Positions 12,713 through 26,500 of a DNA stretch of 64,000 bases are shown piece after piece; the stretch's first letter is position 1, and the number at the start of each line of letters is the position of its first letter. The position numbers were made by a program, and so were the translations under genes. The notes beneath the pieces are model-generated. The model was not told where the DNA came from and made no database searches. It saw only the letters and a list, made by a program, of their open reading frames with translations. The DNA comes from Nilaparvata lugens (taxonomy: Eukaryota; Arthropoda; Insecta; Hemiptera; Delphacidae), in contig NC_052511.1 in the NCBI RefSeq assembly GCF_014356525.2, positions 33,548,687-33,612,686 of the forward strand, in the 5' to 3' direction.

Positions 12713-14959
12713 ATGTTACATTAGTAACTTCAAAATAATAAAGCTTTATAAACTAAAACTGATATAACATGTATTGGTAATTAGTCGAGTTGTATATTTT
12801 ATTCATTCAATTCACTAACAGCAAAAATGTTTTTTATTATATTGTTTGAAATTGTATATTTAATTTAGAGCGTAATTTGAATGGAAAATTTTTGAAAACT
12901 CAATAAGACATTGCAGAATCTCACAAATATTCATCTTCATTTTGAAATGTTTTCTCTTTTCCAAGTTGTAAAAGGGACCAACCTATGAAAACTTATACGC
13001 GCTGCTAGAGACAATAGAAAAGGATATTGGTTATATGTGGTGCTGCACAGTTCTATTTTCAGTTATCTCTTTTATGATTGAAGTTAATTTCATATCACCT
13101 CTTATTTAGGCATTCAGATTAAAGAAGCTCTCATTATGTCTTTTATAAATTACTATATTGATAGATTCTTTTGAAGTAAAATAACTCATTAAATTCTCTC
13201 AGCCAATTTTAAATAGCTTCTATTATTTTCTGTTATCGCAACGCTTTCATCCATCATCTAAATAAATATTTCAAATCTTGTTTCCACAAAGATTTTCTTT
13301 TCTATTGGATTTATGCTCTTCCTGTGTAAAAAATAAAATTTATCCATGAATCTTTCAAACAAACATTATTAAAATTTAAAGATGTTCAAAATATTCAGAA
13401 AGAGATAATAATAGCACTATACTTGTATACTTGGTGGCTACAGTACCGGACTTTTCATTAAGGATTTACCTACCCACTTTCATTGATCGTTTTCAAAACT
13501 GTTGAGCAGTAGCATAGTTATTGTTGTTGAGATTAATTTATATTTTGAAGAATATATTTTCATTTTTGTAAAATTTATAGTAGAGTAGTTCAGTTTAGAT
13601 TTTGTATGGTTTTGCAAAAGTATCTCAAACTCTGCATTGAATCCTCCTTCTCGTTAGTAGATTCTTCTCTTATTTTTCTTGTGGTAGCTCAATTTACTTT
13701 TAGCATAATGAGCGTAAGTGTTAAAGCAGCTAATTCACATAATTTAATAAACTGAATGAGAAGTGTGAGCATTGATATTAATTAATTTTCAATATAATTG
13801 TTAAATTCAATTTTACCAAGATCACAACTTTCAGCCAACAACTGGTGTTGTTTATTCCCAAACCGATAATATTTTCAGTTTTTCACTGGCTTCATTTTCA
13901 TCTTAAGTTATAAAATAATAATGAAAAATACTAATTGAAAATTATCGTATTATTCATAATTTATTTTTTCTTATTCTATCTACGTAAGTACGGTACTAAT
14001 TGAACTAATATTTACACTTTTGTATTAATTGAATTTTGCCTTGCTAAAGCATTTTAAAATTACTAATGCCTTGGACGCATTTGAACAATTTTTGTGTGTT
14101 GGTAGATTATTACTGTAAACTTAATTGAAAGTAGAAATAAAACGCTTGTTGGATTTTATAGTTAGCCTATCTATGTTTTGTCATTTTCCTTCCAAGTTTT
14201 TTAGCATCTATGAAATAGTGATCAAGTGGTCAAGAAATCATCCATGATTTATCTAATACTACCTATTTCCGGGAAGTGGGTTTCGAGCCCGAATATCACT
14301 CATGACATTTGGAGAAACAGCTTAGAATCAGTATATTCTATAAAGAAGATTTCAAATGATCATTTAACAAGTAAATCAATGAATACTGAACAAACCGTTC
14401 TACAGAAATGGTAGCTTAATAAATTAATTACTCGAAGCAAACCTTTAAATCGATTTTGCTTTTTGGTTCAAAGCTATTCCAAAAGTTTAGTAATGATGGA
14501 GTCCAATTACATCCATTTATCAATTTTCCATTGAGCAACAAGAATTCAGAAACTTTTAAACTATCTACAATCAAAATCAATTGAAAAATATGTTTTTGAA
14601 ATTAACTACAATTACGGTCTCAGCGACCAAATTACAAGTTAGCTGGTAATAATATTGTGCACTGCAAGCGTTTTTAGTAACATGCAATGTTTTAGTAGTT
14701 ACTTTTGTAGGAGTGCTCTTCAACCAATTAATAAAATATGGAAAATTTCAGGCAATCGATCCTATCAAAATTTTATGAATTTGATCCAATCCTCCAAGAA
14801 TAGTTCGAAGTGAAAAAATGACATTATGAATTTTGAGACAGTTTTATTTTGTGCTCAGTAAAAATACTTACATAAAAATACTTGAAAAAAGGTTGGACAG
14901 ATTTGATATTATAACTTTCAACAATGTACAATTTATTTTACAAAATATTAAAAACTCAC

Positions 14960-15103
14960 TTATTCATTAAAACATCCATCCAAAAATGTGAAATGTTCCT
15001 GACTCCAAAATGCATTCTCCACATCTTTCTTCTGTAGAGTCTTCTTCTTGTTCGCCAATGTGAATTGATACGTTTCTTTACTGAGTTCTTCGATGAATAG
15101 CTC
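14960..15103 (-). pseudogene. POLE4 last exon, extra (outer) copy
   Basis: It carries 47 codons plus a stop, a CAG acceptor at its 5' edge and a downstream AATAAA at 14932-14937 on the minus strand. The encoded peptide (ELFIEELSKETYQ...) is identical to that of the copy at 20574-20717. Transcription from POLE4 exon 1 reaches the inner copy and its poly(A) signal first, so this copy is probably unused. It is intact as an exon but has no exon 1 of its own in the window. Confidence 0.85.
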
Positions 15104-15739
15104 CTGGAAAAATGTAATATCAACTTTAAATTATAAATAGTAATCTAAATTGTTTTATCTGAAAAAATTCACGTCAACTATTCTTAGAAAAATATAACAA
15201 AACTAATAAAATAGAATTATCTCATCATCTAGATCTTTATGTCGTGCTTTCTAGTAATTATGGGATTATCACTGTCAATTTGCTCATTGAAATAGGATAC
15301 TGTGTACACAAGGGTATGCTGATAAGTAATGCAAGATAAAGATCTATAGAAAGGGTATCTCTCTATATCCATATTTCATTTTTCTTCCTTATGCAGAAGC
15401 GCGCCTGGTGGCATTCGATTAATTGAAACACGTGGCACAGTGCGATGATGTTGGCATCAATCCACGAAGACACCCAAGGCTCAACGGAAACAGCTCAAGC
15501 AGCTTGGGCGAACAGTGGCCTTGAAATTTCTCACGATCGAAGCAGTCCCTTTACAACACAGTCTCATATTTGTAAATCACTGGAGGCTATTGCCATGAAG
15601 CTAAACCCTCTATATTCCTCCCATTTCAATTATCTTTCTCTATTTAAGTCCTTGAGGTGTGGTAATTGAAGCTCGGGCATTTTGTATTAGGTTTATGCAC
15701 TGTGTTTTGTTTCAGTTCACACAGCACTACTACATGACT

Positions 15740-17475
15740 TTTTATATTAGATTGGAGTTCTTTATTTACGTATGTTACAATACTCTTTACTAATATTACC
15801 AGAAACAACTAAGTTGAATTAACATAATTAAAACTTCTAGACACACTTATCAGCTTAATTCCTCCTTCGACATCCATGACCAGTTTACTGGATAGATAGC
15901 GTCAAAAATGCAAGATGGCAGGTCAAACTTACTGTCCTTGTGCGCATCAAAATATTCCAACACTGAGTAGTATAGATTTCTCTTCAGCATGATCTCAACT
16001 CTGTTTCTAAACGCAATACCCTGCTGTTTTTTTTTTTACACTAACAGGCAGTACGTTGTACATGCGCAGGGCAAAGATAGGGAAGTAGTCCTTTCTCTTG
16101 TTGGTTCTGCAGCGCGATATGTCATTTTCAAGTATATACTGGTTGAAGACCTAAGGATGTCCAGTTCAACAAATAATATTGGTCTACAGTGCTCACGATG
16201 CCGCCCTGCTGAGGTGAACACTCAAAGTGCTTTCTTCTGGAGCATCAGCACACTCTTGCAACTCTCCACATGTCTCTACAGCTGAAGTCCATACAGAAGA
16301 TGGGGATGGAAAAGGGCGAAGTACACTATCACCAAATCTTTTCTACTGAGGAGGGCTCTGAGGTCTATGCAGCAAGTGGATCACCCGCTCCAGCTTGGTG
16401 CAAACTCCATCAATGTGGCCTGACCATGTTCACTTGGAGTCCAAACAAATCACTGGAGTCTTAACAAAACCCACGAGTTTTACTGGTGATTTATGAGCTG
16501 CAGCTGAGTCAGCAAGGCTGCAAAGTCCACAGACTAGATGCTGAGTCTTCCCTTCCTTCAAGCAGAGTCTATTTCTCTCAAACCACTGCTTTGCATTATC
16601 AAAAACCTGCTAAGCCTGCAAACCAGGTTGGTCAAACCGTCTGCACTCCAGAAGATTATGGTGTCATCTGCAAACATCAGCACCGATCCAAGGAGCCCAA
16701 GATCATTGGTCATGACCAGGAGCAGTGAGCCCATCACCGATGCCTGTAGTACACTATGATCAACCTGCAAGAGAGCACCTCCAATGGATATAATCTGCTT
16801 CCATCCAGTCAAATAGGATCTGATGGTCAACAAGCACCTCACCACGAAGTCCATACCTGGCAAGCTTTTCAAGGATTCCATGAGGTACACAATCAAAGGC
16901 CTTGTTCAGATCAGCAAGGACCAGGTGCACAAGATCCCTTATCCTCAAAGAATAATGAATAAATGAATTTATTTCCTCCGCAAATTACAAAAGTAGAAAT
17001 TAAATAGTATCTTGGAAATTATACTGATCACGTATCCAGAAAGATATGATTAATCATTTCTGAGACAGCTGTAAACGTGGATCTTCCGCTTCTAAAGCCA
17101 TGCCCAAGGCCATGCCTAAGCATCAGAGAAAAGGTGATTTCTCTCAAAGTGGAACACAAGTTGTTCCTTCATTAGGGTCTAAACCCAACACAACACAGGA
17201 ATAATTTATATAGACCTATAGTTGTTCATAGACTCAGATCCACCTTTTTTGAAGACAGGAATCGTGCGGGATAACTTCAGAACATTAGGAAAACAGCCGG
17301 GACGCTGACAGTCATTAAGCACGTGAGACAGAGGGAAAGCATTAGAGCAATCACATCTACAACACACCAAATGTAAACTCCATGGACTTCTGGACTGTGG
17401 GAGTTCTTTGTGTATCACACATAAAACGCCCACACGACTGATTTTCCCTCTACCTTTCAAATTCAACTCTGTTGT
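15740..17475 (-). mobile_element. LINE 'A', decayed, minus strand (copy 1)
   Basis: Minus-strand frames show, in order: IPVFKKGGSESMNNYRSI (17206-17466), LVLADLNKAFDCVPHGILEK (16760-16948), a FADDT catalytic box (16558-16896) and a C-terminal part ending near 15855. Frame changes separate these blocks, so it is dead. The 3' UTR runs to about 15740. Its 5' end abuts the tail of the second LINE at 17475. The matching copy lies at about 21354-23089. Confidence 0.8.
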
Positions 17476-18325
17476 TATTTTATTATTTATTTAGCATATG
17501 GCCCTACAACACAAATCTTTATGTTATCTAACACAAGTCACACATAAACAATGAAGTCATCTTAGTCACAAATAAGAAAAAGGTGGAACGCAAATTAAAA
17601 AGAAAATTTTAAAAGTTATATATCTAGTCGATTTGAATATGCCACTGCATCTGGTGTAGCTACCAGGAAGTCATCCAGCCTGCCCTCATAAGCTGTTCTT
17701 GTGCACTCTTCTACAATATGTCTTATGGTTTGCACAGCGCCACACTAACAAAAGGTGTTGGAGCCTTTCCCCACTTGTGCAACGCATAGACACATCTTCC
17801 ATGCTGAGTTTGGATCCTGTTAAGAGGTGACCATAGTTTGCGTGGCAAATCATAACCTGATGGCTTTTCGGTGATACATGGGGTAAGATCGATTTGCCTT
17901 GCATGCCATTCTTGTTGCCAGGCGTCTGTTAAACTGAACCCACCATCCAGAGCATGTAATGCCGTTCTGGTGGGAGGCTTTTGAGACGCCAGGCGGATTT
18001 GATTGGCATGTTCTATATCCCCATATATTGGCAAGTTTTGATTTTGCAGGATCTTATTGAACTCTCTTGTTAGAGCATTCATTCGTCGGAGGTTGGGGGG
18101 GGGGAATGTGACTCAGCACCGGGAACCATTCTATAGGCGTCGATTTTATGACTCCAGCAACCATCCTCATTGAGTTATTTAACTGAGCATCAACCCTGTG
18201 CACATGTGAGCAATTCAGCCACACGGGCGCACAAAACTCGGCAGTTGAGAACATGAGACCCACCCACAGTTGAAAAGCGCAATGTAGAAGCTGAAGCTCC
18301 CCAAGAAGTTCCACAGCGCTTTTGG
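17476..18325 (-). mobile_element. LINE 'B', 3' part only (copy 1, cut by the duplication joint)
   Basis: Minus-strand frames encode the C-terminal region: FCAPVWLNCSHVHRVDAQLN (18054-18314), then LNRIQTQHGRCVYALHKWGK (17723-18082) and a cysteine-rich end. This is the usual C-terminus of jockey/CR1-like LINE polymerases. The 3' UTR ends in an AATA-rich tail at about 17476-17505. The 5' remainder is missing because the duplication breakpoint falls at 18325. Confidence 0.8.
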
Positions 18326-20545
18326 ATGTTACATTAGTAACTTCAAAATAATAAAGCTTTATAAACTAAAACTGATATAACATGTATTGGTAATTAGTCG
18401 AGTTGTATATTTTATTCATTCAATTCACTAACAGCAAAAATGTTTTTTATTATATTGTTTGAAATTGTATATTTAATTTAGAGCGTAATTTGAATGGAAA
18501 ATTTTTGAAAACTCAATAAGACATTGCAGAATCTCACAAATATTCATCTTCATTTTGAAATGTTTTCTCTTTTCCAAGTTGTAAAAGGGACCAACCTATG
18601 AAAACTTATACGCGCTGCTAGAGACAATAGAAAAGGATATTGGTTATATGTGGTGCTGCACAGTTCTATTTTCAGTTATCTCTTTTATGATTGAAGTTAA
18701 TTTCATATCACCTCTTATTTAGGCATTCAGATTAAAGAAGCTCTCATTATGTCTTTTATAAATTACTATATTGATAGATTCTTTTGAAGTAAAATAACTC
18801 ATTAAATTCTCTCAGCCAATTTTAAATAGCTTCTATTATTTTCTGTTATCGCAACGCTTTCATCCATCATCTAAATAAATATTTCAAATCTTGTTTCCAC
18901 AAAGATTTTCTTTTCTATTGGATTTATGCTCTTCCTGTGTAAAAAATAAAATTTATCCATGAATCTTTCAAACAAACATTATTAAAATTTAAAGATGTTC
19001 AAAATATTCAGAAAGAGATAATAATAGCACTATACTTGTATACTTGGTGGCTACAGTACCGGACTTTTCATTAAGGATTTACCTACCCACTTTCATTGAT
19101 CGTTTTCAAAACTGTTGAGCAGTAGCATAGTTATTGTTGTTGAGATTAATTTATATTTTGAAGAATATATTTTCATTTTTGTAAAATTTATAGTAGAGTA
19201 GTTCAGTTTAGATTTTGTATGGTTTTGCAAAAGTATCTCAAACTCTGCATTGAATCCTCCTTCTCGTTAGTAGATTCTTCTCTTATTTTTCTTGTGGTAG
19301 CTCAATTTACTTTTAGCATAATGAGCGTAAGTGTTAAAGCAGCTAATTCACATAATTTAATAAACTGAATGAGAAGTGTGAGCATTGATATTAATTAATT
19401 TTCAATATAATTGTTAAATTCAATTTTACCAAGATCACAACTTTCAGCCAACAACTGGTGTTGTTTATTCCCAAACCGATAATATTTTCAGTTTTTCACT
19501 GGCTTCATTTTCATCTTAAGTTATAAAATAATAATGAAAAATACTAATTGAAAATTATCGTATTATTCATAATTTATTTTTTCTTATTCTATCTACGTAA
19601 GTACGGTACTAATTGAACTAATATTTACACTTTTGTATTAATTGAATTTTGCCTTGCTAAAGCATTTTAAAATTACTAATGCCTTGGACGCATTTGAACA
19701 ATTTTTGTGTGTTGGTAGATTATTACTGTAAACTTAATTGAAAGTAGAAATAAAACGCTTGTTGGATTTTATAGTTAGCCTATCTATGTTTTGTCATTTT
19801 CCTTCCAAGTTTTTTAGCATCTATGAAATAGTGATCAAGTGGTCAAGAAATCATCCATGATTTATCTAATACTACCTATTTCCGGGAAGTGGGTTTCGAG
19901 CCCGAATATCACTCATGACATTTGGAGAAACAGCTTAGAATCAGTATATTCTATAAAGAAGATTTCAAATGATCATTTAACAAGTAAATCAATGAATACT
20001 GAACAAACCGTTCTACAGAAATGGTAGCTTAATAAATTAATTACTCGAAGCAAACCTTTAAATCGATTTTGCTTTTTGGTTCAAAGCTATTCCAAAAGTT
20101 TAGTAATGATGGAGTCCAATTACATCCATTTATCAATTTTCCATTGAGCAACAAGAATTCAGAAACTTTTAAACTATCTACAATCAAAATCAATTGAAAA
20201 ATATGTTTTTGAAATTAACTACAAATTACGGTCTCAGCGACCAAATTACAAGTTAGCTGGTAATAATATTGTGCACTGCAAGCGTTTTTAGTAACATGCA
20301 ATGTTTTAGTAGTTACTTTTGTAGGAGTGCTCTTCAACCAATTAATAAAATATGGAAAATTTCAGGCAATCGATCCTATCAAAATTTTATGAATTTGATC
20401 CAATCCTCCAAGAATAGTTCGAAGTGAAAAAATGACATTATGAATTTTGAGACAGTTTTATTTTGTGCTCAGTAAAAATACTTACATAAAAATACTTGAA
20501 AAAAGGTTGGACAGATTTGATATTATAACTTTCAACAATGTACAA

Positions 20546-20551
20546 TTTATT
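20546..20551 (-). terminator. POLE4 poly(A) signal
   Basis: AATAAA on the minus strand, 23 bases after the POLE4 stop. An identical signal follows the outer exon copy at 14932-14937. Confidence 0.6.
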
Positions 20552-20573
20552 TTACAAAATATTAAAAACTCAC

Positions 20574-23500
20574 TTATTCATTAAAACATCCATCCAAAAA
20601 TGTGAAATGTTCCTGACTCCAAAATGCATTCTCCACATCTTTCTTCTGTAGAGTCTTCTTCTTGTTCGCCAATGTGAATTGATACGTTTCTTTACTGAGT
20701 TCTTCGATGAATAGCTCCTGGAAAAATGTAATATCAACTTTAAATTATAAATAGTAATCTAAATTGTTTTATCTGAAAAAATTCACGTCAACTATTCTTA
20801 GAAAAATATAACAAAACTAATAAAAATAGAATTATCTCATCATCTAGATCTTTATGTCGTGCTTTCTAGTAATTATGGGATTATCACTGTCAATTTGCTC
20901 ATTGAAATAGGATACTGTGTACACAAGGGTATGCTGATAAGTAATGCAAGATAAAGATCTATAGAAAGGGTATCTCTCTATATCCATATTTCATTTTTCT
21001 TCCTTATGCAGAAGCGCGCCTGGTGGCATTCGATTAATTGAAACACGTGGCACAGTGCGATGATGTTGGCATCAATCCACGAAGACACCCAAGGCTCAAC
21101 GGAAACAGCTCAAGCAGCTTGGGCGAACAGTGGCCTTGAAATTTCTCACGATCGAAGCAGTCCCTTTACAACACAGTCTCATATTTGTAAATCACTGGAG
21201 GCTATTGCCATGAAGCTAAACCCTCTATATTCCTCCCATTTCAATTATCTTTCTCTATTTAAGTCCTTGAGGGTGTGGTAATTGAAGCTCGGGCATTTTG
21301 TATTAGGTTTATGCACTGTGTTTTGTTTCAGTTCACACAGCACTACTACATGACTTTTTATATTAGATTGGAGTTCTTTATTTACGTATGTTACAATACT
21401 CTTTACTAATATTACCAGAAACAACTAAGTTGAATTAACATAATTAAAACTTCTAGACACACTTATCAGCTTAATTCCTCCTTCGACATCCATGACCAGT
21501 TTACTGGATAGATAGCGTCAAAAATGCAAGATGGCAGGTCAAACTTACTGTCCTTGTGCGCATCAAAATATTCCAACACTGAGTAGTATAGATTTCTCTT
21601 CAGCATGATCTCAACTCTGTTTCTAAACGCAATACCCTGCTGTTTTTTTTTACACTAACAGGCAGTACGTTGTACATGCGCAGGGCAAAGATAGGGAAGT
21701 AGTCCTTTCTCTTGTTGGTTCTGCAGCGCGATATGTCATTTTCAAGTATATACTGGTTGAAGACCTAAGGATGTCCAGTTCAACAAATAATATTGGTCTA
21801 CAGTGCTCACGATGCCGCCCTGCTGAGGTGAACACTCAAAGTGCTTTCTTCTGGAGCATCAGCACACTCTTGCAACTCTCCACATGTCTCTACAGCTGAA
21901 GTCCATACAGAAGATGGGGATGGAAAAGGGCGAAGTACACTATCACCAAATCTTTTCTACTGAGGAGGGCTCTGAGGTCTATGCAGCAAGTGGATCACCC
22001 GCTCCAGCTTGGTGCAAACTCCATCAATGTGGCCTGACCATGTTCACTTGGAGTCCAAACAAATCACTGGAGTCTTAACAAAACCCACGAGTTTTACTGG
22101 TGATTTATGAGCTGCAGCTGAGTCAGCAAGGCTGCAAAGTCCACAGACTAGATGCTGAGTCTTCCCTTCCTTCAAGCAGAGTCTATTTCTCTCAAACCAC
22201 TGCTTTGCATTATCAAAAACCTGCTAAGCCTGCAAACCAGGTTGGTCAAACCGTCTGCACTCCAGAAGATTATGGTGTCATCTGCAAACATCAGCACCGA
22301 TCCAAGGAGCCCAAGATCATTGGTCATGACCAGGAGCAGTGAGCCCATCACCGATGCCTGTAGTACACTATGATCAACCTGCAAGAGAGCACCTCCAATG
22401 GATATAATCTGCTTCCATCCAGTCAAATAGGATCTGATGGTCAACAAGCACCTCACCACGAAGTCCATACCTGGCAAGCTTTTCAAGGATTCCATGAGGT
22501 ACACAATCAAAGGCCTTGTTCAGATCAGCAAGGACCAGGTGCACAAGATCCCTTATCCTCAAAGAATAATGAATAAATGAATTTATTTCCTCCGCAAATT
22601 ACAAAAGTAGAAATTAAATAGTATCTTGGAAATTATACTGATCACGTATCCAGAAAGATATGATTAATCATTTCTGAGACAGCTGTAAACGTGGATCTTC
22701 CGCTTCTAAAGCCATGCCCAAGGCCATGCCTAAGCATCAGAGAAAAGGTGATTTCTCTCAAAGTGGAACACAAGTTGTTCCTTCATTAGGGTCTAAACCC
22801 AACACAACACAGGAATAATTTATATAGACCTATAGTTGTTCATAGACTCAGATCCACCTTTTTTGAAGACAGGAATCGTGCGGGATAACTTCAGAACATT
22901 AGGAAAACAGCCGGGACGCTGACAGTCATTAAGCACGTGAGACAGAGGGAAAGCATTAGAGCAATCACATCTACAACACACCAAATGTAAACTCCATGGA
23001 CTTCTGGACTGTGGGAGTTCTTTGTGTATCACACATAAAACGCCCACACGACTGATTTTCCCTCTACCTTTCAAATTCAACTCTGTTGTTATTTTATTAT
23101 TTATTTAGCATATGGCCCTACAACACAAATCTTTATGTTATCTAACACAAGTCACACATAAACAATGAAGTCATCTTAGTCACAAATAAGAAAAAGGTGG
23201 AACGCAAATTAAAAAGAAAATTTTAAAAGTTATATATCTAGTCGATTTGAATATGCCACTGCATCTGGTGTAGCTACCAGGAAGTCATCCAGCCTGCCCT
23301 CATAAGCTGTTCTTGTGCACTCTTCTACAATATGTCTTATGGTTTGCACAGCGCCACACTAACAAAAGGTGTTGGAGCCTTTCCCCACTTGTGCAACGCA
23401 TAGACACATCTTCCATGCTGAGTTTGGATCCTGTTAAGAGGTGACCATAGTTTGCGTGGCAAATCATAACCTGATGGCTTTTCGGTGATACATGGGGTAA

Positions 23501-26500
23501 GATCGATTTGCCTTGCATGCCATTCTTGTTGCCAGGCGTCTGTTAAACTGAACCCACCATCCAGAGCATGTAATGCCGTTCTGGTGGGAGGCTTTTGAGA
23601 CGCCAGGCGGATTTGATTGGCATGTTCTATATCCCCATATATTGGCAAGTTTTGATTTTGCAGGATCTTATTGAACTCTCTTGTTAGAGCATTCATTCGT
23701 CGGAGGTTGGGGGGGGGGAATGTGACTCAGCACCGGGAACCATTCTATAGGCGTCGATTTTATGACTCCAGCAACCATCCTCATTGAGTTATTTAACTGA
23801 GCATCAACCCTGTGCACATGTGAGCAATTCAGCCACACGGGCGCACAAAACTCGGCAGTTGAGAACATGAGACCCACCCACAGTTGAAAAGCGCAATGTA
23901 GAAGCTGAAGCTCCCCAAGAAGTTCCACAGCGCTTTTGGATGACATTGTTTCTGGACTTCAGCTTCTCCGCCATTTTTGTAAGATGCTCCTTGAAAGAAA
24001 GCGTCCTGTCAAGCACTACGCCCAGGTATCTTGGTGCTTTGTAATGAGTGAGCCACTTGTCTTCAAATTGGATGTGAAGCTCCCTGTTTGCATCTTTGTT
24101 GCTGAGATGGAAGCATGCAACCTCGGTTTTACTGGCATTTGATTGGAGGTGCAATCTGCAAAAATATTTTCCCAAGTCAGCTGTGAGAGTCTCCTCAAAC
24201 GTCCTGCTCTGAGTTGTTAACACCCAATCATCAGCACAGCCATATTTTCTTGATGTTGTCCCTGGCATGTCTGCAATGTACAGACTAAACAAGAGAGGGG
24301 AAAGCACTGACCCTTGAGGCAGGCCGTTCCTGGGCCTTCTTTGTGTACACATATCAGAGCCCAGGATGACTTTGAAAGTTCTGTCACTCAGCATATTGTT
24401 CAGGAGTCGAGCTGTCACTTTGCTGTTCATCACTTTGAGGAGCTTGTAAATCATTCCCTCTCTCCACACAGTATCATATGCTGCTGATAAATCGATAAAT
24501 GCAGCAGAGGTTTTTAGCTTGTTCTGGAATCCAGCTTTAAATACATGTTGTGAGTGAGAGAACTTGGTCCACACAGCTTTGGTGAGGTCTGAATCCAGTT
24601 TGTTTGATTAGGATGCTTTCAAATACCTTTGGGCTGATCCTATAATAAATTAATAGTTTGTATGTCACCAATAATAATGTAATTGGTCTGTAGATCTTGG
24701 GTGAGTTAGCAGGTTTTCCTGGCATCAACATTGCTATGATCTTTGATTGCCTAAGCTCTTTGGGTGTAATACCAGTTTGCATTATATCATTGAAGAATCC
24801 AGCCAACCAAACCTTTGCATACTTTCCACAATTTATTAGGAATTCCGGGTTGATGCTGTCAAACCCTGATGCTTCTCTGGGGGCTACGGACTTCAGTGCC
24901 AGTTCAATTTCCTGTTAAGTGAAAGGATGGCTAAATTCGCTCTCTTTTCAGGCATCTCAGTTCTCGTTTTATTTCAATTGTATGTGCCTTGTCTATTCTT
25001 GCTTTGGATGTTGCTACCAAGTGAGATGCTATGGTATTCGCTGAAACATCTATTTATTGTCTCTTCATGGGTGCTCCACTCCCCAGCTTCCTCAGCAAAG
25101 TCAATGCCTGGCGGCTTGATGTTTGGAAGTTCATGCTCTTAACTATCTCCACCCATTTCTCTTTCCTTGCTTCATCAAGGCTGTGGAGTAGCTCATCAGC
25201 CACAATTTGGTCACCAGTCTCCAAAAATGTTTGGTACAATTCATTGCTGTTTGAGACCATCCTGGAATGTATTCCCGACGGTACCCTCTTGGGATGTACT
25301 TTTTAGCAGCGCTTTCAACAGCTCCAGTGAATCTACCATAGTTTTTGCTTGTCGGCGGTATCCAACCTAGGCATTTATCCAGTTCTTTTGAGAATCTCTC
25401 CCAATCTGCTTTTTTAAAATTCCATCTTGGTTGGGGTGTGGATCTAACAAGTGGGATTTGAATGCCTATCTCTATGAGAGCATGATATATTTTTTTTGCT
25501 TGTATCTCTTTTTCTATGTTATTTTAATGTAAAATTGGTGTTATACTGTTGGAAGTTAAATAAATGAGCACATCACCCTCTGTTGTTTTTGCAACCAATA
25601 GGATATTATCAACAAGAAAAATATATTTTTTTAAACTTGATGAGGTTACTCTAAAAAAGACATTGTGAATCTTATCAGTGCACACTATCTATGTTGCATA
25701 ATACATCAAACATTGTAGACCGATATTCGGAAGATTGCATGTGTTAACATTAACTGATACTGGACTACAATATTGAAATATCCGGAATATTTCGAAAGGA
25801 ACTCCAGCATCCATCAACACAATACAAGATAGAGAGAGAGAACATCCACATCAACAGTCAATGAACAACACTAGCCTTGTCTAGTGTTAGAAACGTTGTA
25901 AGCAGGGTGTACAACAAGCTTCCCTTAGAGATACAGAGATCCGGTGAGATTCAGGAGATCCTCGAAGACATATTTACTTGGGAAAAATTACTATTCCATG
26001 AAGGAATTCTGGGAGGACGTCTGACATCCAGACAAAAATTACAAATGGATTTTAATGGGATCACTACAAGTACCTATTAGACAAAAACGGGGTGCCCACC
26101 CCCTATATCCTAATTATGAATTTTGCTGAATATTTCAAATATATATACCAGCGCCCTTCCCCCTTAATAAGGTGCCACTCTTGCCAATAATATAATGCTG
26201 TTGGGATCCTCTAAGGTTTGTTTTGAAATCCTCCTCCAAGTATTTGAATAAAGTAGACTACTCCTTAGCCCACCGCCCCTAATAATAGATTGGAGATTAA
26301 ATTGATAAGGCAAGTAACAATAAGATTTCTTTTGCAACCCATTTGAAAGGTCTAACCAACCCACAAGCTGTCCTATCAATATCAATTAGCCTATAAATCT
26401 GTAGCATTATGTATTAAAATGAAAAATATTATTGAGGTAAGCTACATGGAATACAAAACTCACCGTAGCCTTTGTTATAATAAACACTGCCTCTTGAGAA

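Larger units (their letters stand above)
12713..18325. repeat. Tandem duplication, copy 1 (5,613 bp)
   Basis: This segment is repeated immediately at 18326-23939. Order inside it: an AT-rich non-coding part (12713-14950), the last exon of POLE4 on the minus strand (14960-15103), an unrecognised stretch (15104-15740), a minus-strand LINE (about 15740-17475) and the 3' part of a second minus-strand LINE (17476-18325). At 18325 that LINE ORF is cut mid-codon and joined to the start of copy 2. The only differences I found are run-length changes: A2/A3, A4/A5, G2/G3 and T11/T9. Confidence 0.93.
18326..23939. repeat. Tandem duplication, copy 2 (5,614 bp)
   Basis: Same content and orientation as 12713-18325. 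At its right edge the LINE reading frame continues uninterrupted into 23940-25500, so this copy holds the original right junction and copy 1 holds the original left junction. The three bases ATG occur at the left edge, the joint and the right edge, giving a 3-bp microhomology. Confidence 0.93.

Noticed and set aside
14226..14414. 62-codon frame, duplicated at 19839-20027
   Set aside because: Identity between copies comes from the duplication, not from selection. There is no recognisable domain and the base composition is that of the surrounding AT-rich DNA.
15445..15669. 74-codon frame with rather balanced composition, duplicated at 21060-21281
   Set aside because: The reading frame ends differ between copies because of a G-run change. 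No family recognised. Possibly transposon-derived, but not supportable.
16036..16285. Overlapping plus-strand frames over LINE A
   Set aside because: They lie antisense to the polymerase remnant, which explains the open frames.
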